Part shown: in pieces, positions 10,487-23,100 of the stretch | How positions within the stretch are numbered: position 1 is the first letter of the stretch | How the letters are laid out: every line of letters starts with the position of its first letter | DNA from: Ligula intestinalis | Taxonomy: Eukaryota > Platyhelminthes > Cestoda > Diphyllobothriidea > Diphyllobothriidae | Reading direction: 5' to 3' | NCBI GenBank assembly: GCA_036362985.1 | Contig: JAYGXS010000001.1 | Coordinates: 42,040,300-42,104,299 of the forward strand | Length of the DNA stretch: 64,000 nucleotides | Position numbers and translations under genes: made by a program | Notes under the pieces: model-generated | Seen by the model: the letters and a program-made list of their open reading frames with translations, nothing else | Told to the model about the DNA's origin: nothing | Databases searched by the model: none

Positions 10487-12260
10487 GTATCGGCTTGGTA
10501 GGTGGTCTCCGGACGCAGTGAACTATCCTTCCAACAGCATCCACATCTATGGCGTCAAACACTTCAATATAATTTCCCGTGCCCAGCACGGCAACCCGCA
10601 TTACGGAAGCTCAACCACCCATGCACCGCTACCCTTATCCGCCGACACTAAGCACCCTATTGCAGACCCCTCACGGTCCACAACACTGACCACAACGGAC
10701 ACCACATCCTTAACTCTCTTTCCACTAATTAGTCCGGGATTGCATGTCGCCGTCCCCATACAACGTTTTAAAGTGGGCTCGGGAGGAAGAATATAATTAT
10801 TGGGTGTGGGGACACATCAAGCCTACATAAAAGTGTATACGTCGATCAGATGAAGAAAACCTGAGGGACTGTTTTATACACCTCGGAAGTCCTTGAGCAA
10901 GATCGACAAGCTTGACGTGCTGCCGTGAAAATGTGAACCGCAGTTTTTGAGGCAAAACAAATATCTGAGGTCATGGCCAAGTGCGCAGCACCGCAACACA
11001 GAGCCCAACGTATGTCGGCATCTTCGGTCAACTGATGATAATGGCCACAATCGTTTAACGGGGCACCCCCACATCCATTGTAGCGTCAGCAATATAAATC
11101 TTCACCTAAGGCTGCAAAACATATCAATCACCATAACTGAAGATATTCCCTATTTGTCAGTATTACAGCATCAAATGGCGATTCTGGTTTATATTGGTTG
11201 GGCATCCTCGTCCCCATAACAACGAGGTAAATGCCAGGACGCAGTTAATGATGCCAGAAACACGAATACGAATTCAGTAACTTCATTTCAGTCATACGGT
11301 TGTCCAATTATTTCCCTATCCTGCCACCCGTGAATGCACTATAAAAAAATCTGTTCAATCGGTTCTAAGAACCTGACTACCGCTCGTGATCACCGTTTAC
11401 CTACGCACATTGTCCCAGGGCATTCATCCACCACGCGCGCCCATTAAGTTTTATGAAAATACACAAACGAGATCGCTGGAGCTAAAAGGCCCAGCTGTCA
11501 CTACACCATCGAACCCACGTAGATGATTCTTACATCTACGCAGTTATATAGGAATAACTGCATATAGTTCACACAATAATCATGAGGTGCCATTTTCAAC
11601 ATCGTAGTGACAGCAAGGGCATCGTAAGTGAACTAGTGCATCGCTCACCCACGTAAGGTTTGCGTTTTGCTATAGGCTGATTCAGGAGAAGTGAAAGGTA
11701 AGCAAGCACTTAATCTACACAGACGGAGGCTCACCTGAAACGCCAGCCACTAAACTCGACGCTATCAGCCTTAGTTAGGACTCGGAACTGCCCCTAGTAG
11801 AGGGAGGGATGAGGGTTCAGCCCAGAACACTAATTACGTACTAAACGATATAACGCACTCTCGTCTACTACGTACAAAGTCCTGGTTTGAAACTTTATCG
11901 ACCGAAGGGAAAATTAGATGTTAATCTAAATAGATCGAGTCAGACTGCAACTCCTGTGGCGCTCACTGCTTTTACAAGAGTCGAAAATCTCTCTCGAATT
12001 CAAAATCAGCGAGATAAGAATTCTGTTTAGTGAAAAAACCAAGTGGTCCAAGGGAGCAATTGATTTCATGCAATCTAAATATTAGGCCTTTAGTGTAAGA
12101 AGCATTCAAAGGGCAATATCCCTCCCTCAGGCTAGCATATGTTACTTCATAACAATCTTCCTTCCAAGAGCTAAACGGTTCATAACTATATACGATTACA
12201 GAACTCGGCCTTGTCCAATTAACCATAAGTGCAGTCGTCTGCTGAGTGACTAAATAAGTT
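10487..12260. other. No recognised gene
   Basis: Scattered short frames on both strands (for example 10431-10796 plus) match nothing I know. No repeat edges were identified. Confidence 0.35.
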
Positions 12261-12680
12261 TGGTGCGACTAGCTTGCGTCGAAGCGAACTTTGCAAAAGC
12301 TCACAGCCGCTGTTTTCGATTTCTGGGAGCAGCCAATCACAGATTCCGCAAAGCTGGCCCCTGACCCGGCAATAAATAACACCCCCGCACGCGTAGGCCG
12401 CCGCAGTCTGTCTGGCCAAAAACCTTCAAGACCGACCCAGAAAATAACCGCTCTGCTGGCCGTTGAGATGACTTCTGTCAATCCCGGACTTAGGACGCGG
12501 CTAGCCTCTTGGCTGGTCGTGCGCTCCAAAGTCAAACTTCTTCCTGCTTGTTCTCCATTCCTCCCTATATAAAATAAACGATTCCTTTTACTCTGGCCTC
12601 CACTGACTTCTCTTCGCCTAAGGAACCGTGTTCTGAAGATAGCAGTTGCTAGAATCTAACTCACTTAACCCCCTGCGATA
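12261..12680 (+). repeat. Solo-LTR-like repeat, copy A
   Basis: About 420 bases, aligned throughout with copies B (12993-13426) and C (28202-28629). Shared blocks include CAATCACAGATTCCGCAAAG, CTGGTCGTGCGCTCC, an AATAAA-containing stretch, CTGGCCTCCACTGACTTCTC and ACTCACTTAACCCCC. The AATAAA near the 3' third fits an LTR polyadenylation signal. No target duplication is evident for this copy. Confidence 0.7.
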
Positions 12681-12761
12681 GGTACCCCTATGGGCTCACC
12701 AACATTTAGTTCTAGTCTCGCCAGCAGTCATCCAACAGCTAGCATGGTACAACTAACTAGG

Positions 12762-12935
12762 TAGAAGAACATTACCGACAAAGGCAAGGGAGGCTGGAAG
12801 TGCCCTTTCTGGCTTGTTAGCCGTCACCAGCAAGTCATATCTAACCCCAAGTGGTGCCCCACCCGAGATTTGAGCCCGCGGTCTTGTAAATTGGAAGTTC
12901 TAACCACTGCGTCACGGGCTCGCTGTCTTGCCCGT
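12762..12935 (-). repeat. tRNA-derived SINE, minus strand
   Basis: The complement begins with a tRNA-like head: GCAGTGGTTAGAAC resembles a Pol III A box and CGGGCTCAAATCTCGG a B box. The body and tail (CAGAAAGGGC, CTTTGTCGGTAATGTTCTTC) match the SINE copies near 42132-42760. The head is decayed and does not fold into a full tRNA by eye, so this is a SINE rather than a tRNA gene. Confidence 0.7.
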
Positions 12936-12992
12936 TTTGCTCGGGAATATACCGGTCGGTTGCCGTGAGATACTATTGTAAACTAAAAGGTA

Positions 12993-13426
12993 TGTGCTGA
13001 CTCCTTCCACATAGGCGACCATGCGCCAAGGACCACCGCTGCTGACGAGTGCGCCTGCACTGAAGGCGGTCTCTTGAACAGCCTATCACAGATGCCGCAA
13101 AGCTGGCCCTTGGCCCGGCGGCGAATAAGATGCATGCACGCCTAGGTCGATGCAATCTGTCCGGCAAGTAACCTCCAAGGCCGATCAGACAATGACCGTT
13201 CACCCTGGCCGCTGGGATGCTTGAGGCCCAGCCGGCACCAAGGACCCGTCTAGCCTCCTAGCTGGTCGTGCGCTCCGAAGTCAAATTTCTTCCTGCTTGT
13301 TCTCCATTCCTCTGTATACAGAATAAACTATTCCTTTTAATCTGGCCTCCACTGACTTCTCCTAGCCTAAGGAACCATGTTCTGAAGATAGCAGTTACTA
13401 GGGTTTGACTCACTTAACTTGTTGTT
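12993..13426 (+). repeat. Solo LTR, copy B, with 4-bp target duplication GGTA
   Basis: 434 bases starting TGTGCTGACTCC. Bases 12989-12992 and 13427-13430 are both GGTA, an apparent target site duplication. Internal blocks are shared with copies A and C, including AGAATAAACT and CTCCACTGACTTCTCC. No internal retroelement coding sequence is attached, so a solo LTR left by recombination is the likely origin. Confidence 0.75.
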
Positions 13427-15754
13427 GGTAGGCAGACCATAAACAAATTTTGCCATAATATACTATAAAAAGGTCTCATGTAGGAATTCATCATACTGGC
13501 AGAACAAGCTTCAATTCGGAAGTTTGAGTATTTACCCGAAAACACACAGGGGATGCGGGGGGACTTTGGGCTAGTAATAGTGCGGCCATTACGCTAAATA
13601 ATCAATACAACTGCCTGCCTTTTTAAAACTTTTGAATATTACACGGTTAGTTCGATATAACTGGTGGTCTTTAGTCCAAATATTTACATCAGATGTCCGC
13701 CTGCGCCTGTATACCCTTGAATATAATGATATACTCCGAGTTCTAAACTATTTTATTTTTCGAAAAGGTTTTAGTTATCGTCAAAACCTCGGTTTCGTTT
13801 TCTTTTCGAGAAGACACGAAAGCAACAAAAACCGCTCTTGGCTGTTACACGAAATTACGGCTGACGGACTATGTTTCTCAAAAGTGAGGTAACGTGGAAA
13901 CCTGTCCTATATTCCAGGTCTATTTTACGGTAGCCTTTCACGTGTTAACGTAGTGCTTTAGTACCCAGTTTCCTGCCGGTTTAAGAGGGAAACTGATCCT
14001 AAAAGTCGATGAGAAAGCAGGACAATCAAAACAAAAAGACTGAAGTTTACGCAGTTAAGCAGTGACGGTGAAAGCGCGCGGTTTACACAGTGCAAATGAG
14101 GCGACAGCGCTTGAGAAGTCGATACTAATGGTGATGATTGCTGCTAAGGGGTCATTAGTGCCAATCAGTGAAAGCGTTATTCACCTAATTCCTCTCAAGG
14201 CCATCCAAACAAAGAATAAGGTCCCATAGGCTAGTAAAAAATAGGCTGTTTTGCAAAACAACGGGGAAAAATGACGACGCCATGCTTTACAGCTTATTAA
14301 TTCTATAATATGGTTTTAGCACAAAACGGTATGGCAGGATAGGAGCGAAAATGCCAGTTCCAGGAAACATTTGAGGATGAAATGCGATCGTTTTTATGAT
14401 CCAAAACACCACACGACTATGATTCCTGGTCTAGCGATCGTACCTTTTTTGTTTCTACAGCTTTCTGGAATTCACGCTTTCGCTAGCATCGTGTCGTAAG
14501 GTATTGAATTAGGATATTTTTATGGGATCCGTAAGGTGTAAAACTTGGCACTGTACTTACTTGTACTTATTACGGCTGCGATCATGACTGATCTAGCCGG
14601 CCTCAATTATTTCCCGTATGATGCTTCTCCAAGCTCTCACTGTCATACTTTCGAAATGCTTTATGTAGGGGCTAGTTAAACGAATTGACGAACCCAAGTA
14701 CTTCTGCAATAGTCAGCTAAAAACAAAACATATTGTACCCGAAGGATAAGAGAACGATAAATGAACGATAAAGGTAGTTTAATAGGACAGTCAGTGGAAA
14801 TCGTAAAACAGCAAACGCGCGAAAGAAGCCATCAAACAAGACTACTTCAATGAAGAAGCACAAAAGTAATAGTTGGCAATTGCAAGGCACAGGACAACCA
14901 GGATGTATGCATCCACTAAAGTACACAGAACGCCGGACAAGGGAAGTCACCAAAAGCCGTGTGGGTAGATTGGCTACTAAACTGGTAGGGGGAGGATACC
15001 ACTTTCGTCCGATCGCTTCACAATGTCACAAAAATAGGCACTCTCCAACTATGGACGAGAAAAAACAACAAATCAAAGGCATATTCGAAAAAGGGGTCTC
15101 TAGAATGTTCATTTGCTGAGCAAGGGTGGGCAAATTAGCAGCAGGAACACACAAAAGGAACGAAATCGCACTTCGTCCAGCAAACATGAGAGAATCTAAC
15201 AACAGCAAATGTTACAGCACAGGACATGCTTGTCAACTGTCGGTTTTACAGTTCCGATATATAGCACTCACAGAGTGGCACAAGCAAAAGTAACGACAAA
15301 TAGCAACAGAAAATCAAGTGGCAAGTTCTGCTTTTTGCTACCACCCACCGTACTCCAGGCACAAACATGATAGGAAAATGTGTCTTTGACCCAAACGATT
15401 ACAGAACCCCGTTGAAGACGGGGCATACATTAAACTTCCCCAATACAGAAAACGGCCGCATAGCCATAGGAAAAATCGAGGTCCGGCAGAAGGAGACAAT
15501 CCCCACCAACTGTTGTGTTGCCCTCACGACTATCCATCAAGCCATCCGGACGAAGCTCAACGAAGGAAGGGGCATAAGTGAAGTTAAGCCAAACACTAAC
15601 GCAAAGACGGAACTGTCCCCAGAAATTCTCGGCCGCCTTTATATGGGCAGATAACAATGGCAATGTGCGTTTTAGGCGAAGCGGATTTGTGTCTAGTTGC
15701 GACTTGAGACAAGTGATCTCGCCTCTTTACTGCTAATTGGTGTTCGATTATGCG
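13427..15754. other. No recognised gene
   Basis: Open frames are short (longest about 95 codons at 15367-15654 plus, with no recognised motif). No repeat relationship to the rest of the window was seen. Confidence 0.35.
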
Positions 15755-16033
15755 TAAAGAAGAAGACGCGATCACTGGAACAAGAGTTGTATTTTGCTAA
15801 CGTTTCGGATTCTGTCGAGAAGCCTTAATCATAGGTAATGGTAGGGTAGTCTGAGCCATACACAAAGGCGGATTTTTCATTTTGCCCCCAAGACACCCAC
15901 TACAGGTGCCAGACGGAATATGGTAGGACACTTCTTTCAAAAAAGTGAAATAGCCAATCCTATCTTCAGGGTATACAAGCTGGGTGCATAGTCTGCTCGT
16001 CGGTTGGTGCGCAACATATATTTGGTGATTCAT
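15755..16033 (-). repeat. Penelope-like element 3' terminus remnant
   Basis: On the minus strand this ends with CCGAAACGT, then CTTGTTCCAGTGATCGCGTC. The same terminal signature closes the Penelope copies at 20130-21800. Upstream of it is a short frame (15797-16033) without a recognisable RT or GIY-YIG domain, so only the tail of the element remains. A hairpin (GGCTTCT with AGAATCC) immediately precedes GAAAC, as in the other copies. Confidence 0.65.
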
Positions 16034-16492
16034 CAGAAGCGAGATAGGCTGAATTTGGAAAGTAGTTTCAAAATTTTCAGAAAAAAGCCCTCTATTTACT
16101 GTGAATAACAGTGGGTAGGCAAACTACGTGACACTGGAAGATCATAAAGCATGCAAAATTACTGAAGAACACTAGAATTTGTCTCGACTTTATAAACTGT
16201 TCAAAGAGCTGTGTTTGTGAGATATGGGATAGGTACCTCCAAAATATAAAATGACATCGGAGCAGGATCTTTGTGATAAACTAAAGCTTGCAGCTTTCCA
16301 CAAGTCTTCCCGTGTACGCGGATACATATGAATGAACATTTTCCACAAAACCTTTTTTTCGAAGGTAAATTGAATTCCAGGAAAAAAATGTGAGGTTACG
16401 ATTGTTGTGCGGTAGTCCTAATCGATGTTTTAGCATCGAATGATTGTGCGATCCTACTAATCTGGCAATGAAAGCTAACCACAACGAACACA

Positions 16493-16710
16493 GGGGATAG
16501 GGTTGGCGTTGGGTTTACGTGGATAGGCGGGCATGCAATACGGCGGAAGTAAGTGCCAAAAAACTAGTTCATTTGAACGATGCGTGGGCGTATACATTTA
16601 TTTCCATTTCCAACGCGTAATCGTCATCCTCCGTTCTTTAAACTGCTTTACCCGCAATAGATAGGGTTAGGGTTCGGTTGGCATAGATAGGCAGGCGTAT
16701 AATACGGTCT
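16493..16710 (+). repeat. Two diverged direct repeats
   Basis: About 50-base units at 16493-16547 and 16656-16710 share GATAGGGTT, GGATAGGCGGGC/AGATAGGCAGGC and AATACGG. They lie just downstream of the ERLEC1 stop codon. Confidence 0.55.
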
Positions 16711-17172
16711 AGCTCAGTGCTAATTAACTTGGAAAAGAACGGCGGGCATATGCATGTCTTCTCATTGCCAAGCTGTTATCGCCATATAAACGGCTCCACT
16801 CCCATTGTCACTGTCCCCATATTACACGCCTAACTATCGATTTTGTTCGTTAAGGGGAAGGTTATAGAAGCATTCGTTACTGGTTAGTACGGGAGGGGGC
16901 TTAGGTACTATGATTGCTCCAATGAGAAGTCTCGTCCCGTGTATAGTACTCGTAGGTGGTCGCATAAGGACAAGCGATAATGCAGGAGGAATATTTTCGA
17001 GTGTTCTAGATTGGAATTTAAAGACAACAGGACAAAAACGCCCATGTTGCAATCATATCAGTAAACACCTCCTTTGTGTTAGATAATATTTGCTGTCAGA
17101 ATGGATTAAACAGCAAGCCAACAGCTTAATTTTTGGACATTCAACTTAACTCTTTGTGGCCAACGAGTTAAG

Positions 17173-20100
17173 CTAAATTACTGTAAATCCAAGTAATGAA
17201 AAGTAACATGCTTTCAAAGGGCACAACATTTCTAAGAACTGCGGAAAATCTAATTTCTAAAATGAAAAACCACTCACAGTGATCGAGTAGTGGCAGGTAT
17301 TCGGTTCCGAAAAGGACAATTGCACAGTCGACTTGGCTGCTGGCTGACATCTAAAATAGACGGAACTGGCAAGTTAGCTGCAAGACAACGGTGAACCATA
17401 AGAAGCAAGAGCATGATCAAAGTTAAGTGAAAAGCTTCCTGATGACCGCTCAAGGAGTTTGAACAAAAATCGGTATCAAAGAGGCACGATCAGCAAACTG
17501 AACGGTAGTAAAAAGAATAAGGTGTTGAAGAAGGTAACAAACGGATGAAAGAACGAAAATTTTACTTAAAAAAGAAATTGGTTGGACTTACTGAAGCGTT
17601 AGGACAACAGACCGGCGAGTTTGAACGTTCTGACAGAAGTCACCGCCTCCATAGTACTGAGAAACTTTCCTATAAGGACAAGGAGCATGGCCCGAATGAA
17701 TTTGTGGATGGAAATTGATACGATGATACAACAAGATTTCCTGTTATGTAGGAAAAACGCAGAGGAATGGGCATAATGGAAGGATACTTAAATTATAAAC
17801 GTTGACAAGACTTAAAAGTCAACGCTCTCGGACTAAAAAAATTCAAAAGAACGGAACAAGTCCAGGTGGCCCCTGGGTTTACAGGATGACGAATGCATAC
17901 AGCGTAGGCTCTACGACTGAAGGCCACATCTCTGGGACTTTTTTTCCCAAACAAGCAGAAGAAGGGGGCTTGCACGACTACAGGACTAGGCGACTTTACC
18001 GACCATTTACTTTTTTTAGTCGGCCGTCAAGGTGGCGTGACCCACAGAGCGGAACCATTCGCCCGAAAGGCTACCTGTGTAGGCGCACTTAACCAGTGCG
18101 AACACGCATTGCAACAAAGAAACCAGTGGACACGCATATACACCTCGGTCTGGCCTTCCGAACCAACGACTTGCTAATCTCATAGAGGAAGCAGTTTTCG
18201 ATTTCCAGTTGTCCAAACGGACAGATTCGGAGAGCGAGAGGCCTTAGCTATTCATTTTTTGGGCCGTCAACCTTGCTCACTGTCTTCAGTCTATTGTCAG
18301 AAGTTCGGTTTTTAAAGATAGTAATAAAACTGTCAACAGCCGGGACGAAAGCGTAGGAATTGGCAACACAGTCAGGGCGAACTGACCGATAGCCGCATAA
18401 CTGCAGTCATTAAACAGCGTAAACGACGCAATTTTTTGGTGTCTGAATTCCTATAAAGATGGGAATTCCTAAACATGCATACAAGGCAGTTCTTGGAATT
18501 TTTTATGCATAAATTTTATTGAATAAAAAATAAAACATTAACCAAGCAAGATGTCAGTGGATAGGCTCACGTTATTTTTTCCGGATTGGAGTGAGGCCTG
18601 TAGTTCGCATGCCGACTGATCCACTTCATATGAATGTCTTTTGACCACGTACCCAGTAATATTTCGGTTCGCTTTTCGGTATTTGGGTCCTGCAGCGTAG
18701 AAATAGTCATGAAATAGAAATAGAATACAAAAAGAGCAGACGATGAACCTGGCAAAGGACAGCACAAATATAGCAAATTCGGACCTTGCGCCCGGTAGGA
18801 TACGTTAGCTAGGGATGCACACGAACGTGCGCGACTGCCAATGAAACAGCAGGAGCAGCAGCTGTGATATGATAAAACGTACAAAGTCCTACGGAAAAGA
18901 AGCTGAGAAAAACCCATCTTCAGCGGCCGCAGCCACAACCATACATTGTCAGGCTAGGAGATTGTCAAAACTAGTCACAGAATAGCATTTAGGATTTTGT
19001 ACTATCAAAACGCATCTTAAAAGTGTGGGTGGACGGCAGTAGCTATAGCTGAACAAGGTAGTCACCCAAAACAGTTATCCTGCCAGTAAATTCGAGTGTT
19101 GGCTTGATGCCCAGGTGTAGGGCCGTCCCGAGGGATGCAAACGTTCATCTTTCAGAGGACCATCAATAAGGAAACCTAGCAATTGTCTGATTTGACAAAG
19201 AACTGGGAGGTCCTGAACGAACAAACAGCCCTAACGAGAGGAGAATATGGGCACTTCCGAAAGAGCTTCATAGGAGACCGAAAGAAAGTGAACATTGCAA
19301 TCTACGACATTGAGAGCAAAGTGACTATCGTTCGCGACAGAGGGGGATATAGATTGCCAGGCAACCTTCAAAATGGCATAATTCTGCCAAGAACCAATAG
19401 GGAAGGCGGAAAAAGTTCAAGGAGTTCTATGCACTGATCTGAAGTTTAGGTAACTGTGAGAACAGACTCCATCGTGATTGCTAACACCTCCTAGCTTAAA
19501 TTAAATGATAGCAGGAGACCATAAGTATTAACGACATTAGAAGCGTTGAACATCCATACAGGTTGGATTCGGTTTGGGCTGTACCGTTGGACACAACAGT
19601 TCGACTACCGAACTCAACAACAGGGTGGTGCCGGGGCGATGACTTACGCGTGAATTAGTTTTAAGTGATAGTCGACTTGCGCGGCATCTAACGCACTCTT
19701 GCCGCCCTCACCCACCTGTGTCCGGTGCCAAAACAGAATCAAAAAGACCGGCAGCAATATCGGGCTCAGATGGCTGGCACGGCCGACGCCGCCTCCTACA
19801 CATGCCACCAACCCCCCTCCCAATGCTCGGCATTTGCTTTGGCAGCGCAACCCGAATAACGCCTGTCAGAACCTGAGCTGGCCTCCATGTTGGCCCAGCA
19901 CACCGATCACGCGGTTTAAGGGGAACGACACACATACACATTACAGGATGGAGAAGGGCGTAGAAGAACGACGACTCAATAACCATCTGTACTACGTACT
20001 CAAAATGAAGCAAAGGGAAGAAGCTATCTAGCCTGCCGGTATGTGATTAAGAGGGTGGGGGAGTGGGGGCACGACCACGAACAAACGGTGATCGCCAATA

Positions 20101-23100
20101 GCAGCGAATATTCGAGTCCCAGGAATCAGTTCAGAAGACGAAGATGCGATCACTGGAACAGGAGTTTTAGTTGCCTTACGTTTCGGATTCCCTCGGGAAT
20201 CCATAATAATAGGTCATCGAAGAAAAATCAGAAACATGCATGGATAGGGTGATACACGCACAGATAACAGGGTATTTATTGTTCGTAGCGGTCAACCGCA
20301 TGCGTACTATAATTGTCAGTTCCTTTAGCCACCGCTTGAGGTCTTAATTGGTGCGGTGATGGCTCATTAATTATCACGGCGTTCTTGTCCACGTCGGATG
20401 CCGGTTTGATAATTGCTCGAAAATTACGCCCGCTGTCGTTAGAGTTGTGCCCAGTCCTTCCAACGTGACTGATTCTCTTGTTCAGGAAATTTCTCAGTAC
20501 ACCGTATGGGAACCCCAAATAATTGCGCTTGTTGATTAACTGGGGGCCTGAGAACCATGAATTGAGCAGCTCGCGGCTCACGCGGTTGTCCCAGCTTTCC
20601 TGAACACTTTAGTTTTAAGGCCACCATCGTCGTTGCGGCAAACGAGGACACGCAGGAAGGCCAGCTTTTTGTTTTTTTCTTCCTCCATCGTAAATTGAAT
20701 GTCCGGGAAGACGGCGTTTAGATGTTCTTTGAATGTCAGCACCTGATACCGCTCAATTATGACCATGCAAGTCCTGAACTACAACAACAACAACCCAGTC
20801 GGTCACAAACGCAGCTGCGTAAGAGCGCTATTCCGGCGCGTTGAAACGCACTGCAGCGAAGCGGACGAAAAAGTTGCAGAATTACAATATGTTCGACGGG
20901 TACTGAGAGCAAATGGTTACCCGCGCAATTTTGTCAATCAATGCACACGCAAACGAGAGAAGAAACCAAGTCCAACTGGTCCAAACGTTTGGCGGGCCCT
21001 TCCGTACGTAAAGAATGCTTCGGAAGCGGTCAGCCGTCTCCTCACCCCACTCGGAGTTGGAGTTGCTTACAGGCCAGAAGCAACCATTAGGCGCCGGGTC
21101 ATGAGGCCGAAAGGCCCACTGTCACGGCAGGAAACGGCTGGAGTCGTCTACCGAATCTGGTGTAGTTGTGGACAAAGCAACTACGTCGGAGAAACCGGTA
21201 GATTACTTCGGACGCGAATGGCCGAGCATGCAGCGGTGGTGAGGAAGAAAGACCCCAATTCCCAAGTTGCAGCTCACTCGACGGGACCCGGCCATATTTT
21301 TAAGTTTGACGAGGCCGAAATCCTCGCAAGAGGTGACAACCGCGTGAGTCGCGAGCTGCTCGAGTCATGGTTCTCCGGCCCCCAGTCTATCAACAAGCAC
21401 AACGATTTGGCATTCCCATACGGCGTACTGAGACATTTCCTGAGTGAGAGAATCAGTCACGTGGGAAGGACTGGGCGCAACGACAACTCTGACGACAGCG
21501 GGCATAATTGTCGCGCAATTATCAACCCCGCATGTGAAGCGGACAAGAACGCCGTGATAATTAATGAGCCATCACCGCACCAATTAAGACCTCAAGCGGT
21601 GGCTAAAGGAACTGACAATTATAGTACACATGCGGTTGACCGCTACGAACAATAAATACCGTGTTATCTGTGCGAGTATCACCTTATCCATGCATGTTTC
21701 TGATTTTTCTTCGATGACCTATTACTAGGGATTCCCGAGGGAATCCGAAACGTAAGGCAACTAAAACTCTTGTTCCAGTGATCGTATCTTCTTCTTCGGA
21801 ACGGTGATCGTCAGTGAAGAACGCAAAATAACTGGATGAACGATTTACTTTACTTAAAGCATTTACATCCAATGGGTTTTTCGGCTCGTTTGGATTAGCT
21901 ATGGGGATAAGCTTGTTGTAAAATCCCACCATCAGTCATGTCATATTTTGACCGAATTGCTTTCGTGTTTCGCTGGCACCGCTATTCGTGAATGCACAAA
22001 CTTTCCTTCTTTACTAAGAGGCAATAAGAAGTCTGGGTGACGTTGCGCTCATCGGAAGTCCTGATATCAATAATCGGCGTACCAACTGCTTCCTATGGCA
22101 TTAAGTCCCGTCAAGGCTCAGTTACACAGTAAGAAGAAGTTCTGCCAGAAGCTGGTTGACCAGAATATTAACACTTCATCAAAATACGTCACAATAATTG
22201 TAGTGCATGAAGGACTAAAAGTTATGGGTGCATACTTTTTATTTTCATTTACCTAGGTACACTTTCCCATCTTAAGTAGACACTTGAGTAATTTCCTTAC
22301 AACCAATGAACTGGACTGGTTGTTTTTTTGTGCTAATTGATGAAACCCTGAGGGTGACGATAGTCTGCGTTGATTACCGACATCGATCAACAAGAGAGAT
22401 GCCCCTTCGCTTGTTTTTGCAACACAGGGTTTAGGAGCATTTTATCAAAATACAGTCACGCTATTTCTGTGCTTACTCTTGTTTTTCCACGCTTCTGTCT
22501 GGATTAGGCTGTCACACGTTTTATTCGTTACCCTTAATGTATGCAGATGGAAAAAAAGCTACCGGATAAGAAGGTCAGTCTTATTCTAATCGTCAGGTGT
22601 ATGCAAGTGAATAACTTGTTAAGCTAAGCTGTAAGTCTGATCCCCGCCCTCTGCTAAATGTGATCCGAGCCTAAGACTACCACGCTTTACCGCGGCTTGG
22701 GAAGCTGCCAACTGACTCTTACACCAGACCACGCCCTCAGCCAGTGTGTTGTGCGTAAGTGGCTGACCAGTGGACTGGGGATTAGACGGTGAGGGCTCTT
22801 TCTAATTTCTCTGGGTGTGTAATACCTGGTGCGTGTGTCAAGGGGCCAGGTCATGCTGCGGCGCGCGCAGACACGTTCACCGGTCCCATCAGCCACTGCG
22901 TCCACCCCAAATCAGACAACTGACCGGCTCGCATGGTGGCCTAATGCAGGCGGTGGGGGAGAGAATGAGGCCAACGGCTCAGCGCATTTTCTCCCTTATA
23001 AACAACCCGACGTGGCTGAAGCTATCGCGGTGCGCGACTTGGAAGGATGCCAACTGACGGGATAACTGGGATTGCATGGTCAACCCAGTGTGTTGTATTG

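Noticed and set aside
15367..15654. 95-codon plus-strand open frame
   Set aside because: No family resemblance, no splice partners and no supporting codon pattern.
16656..16700. Telomere-like TTAGGG strings
   Set aside because: Only one or two imperfect copies within a local duplication, not an array.
18567..18938. 123-codon minus-strand open frame as an independent gene
   Set aside because: Only the last 119 bases match ERLEC1 and they begin at a clear acceptor; the N-terminal part is intron.
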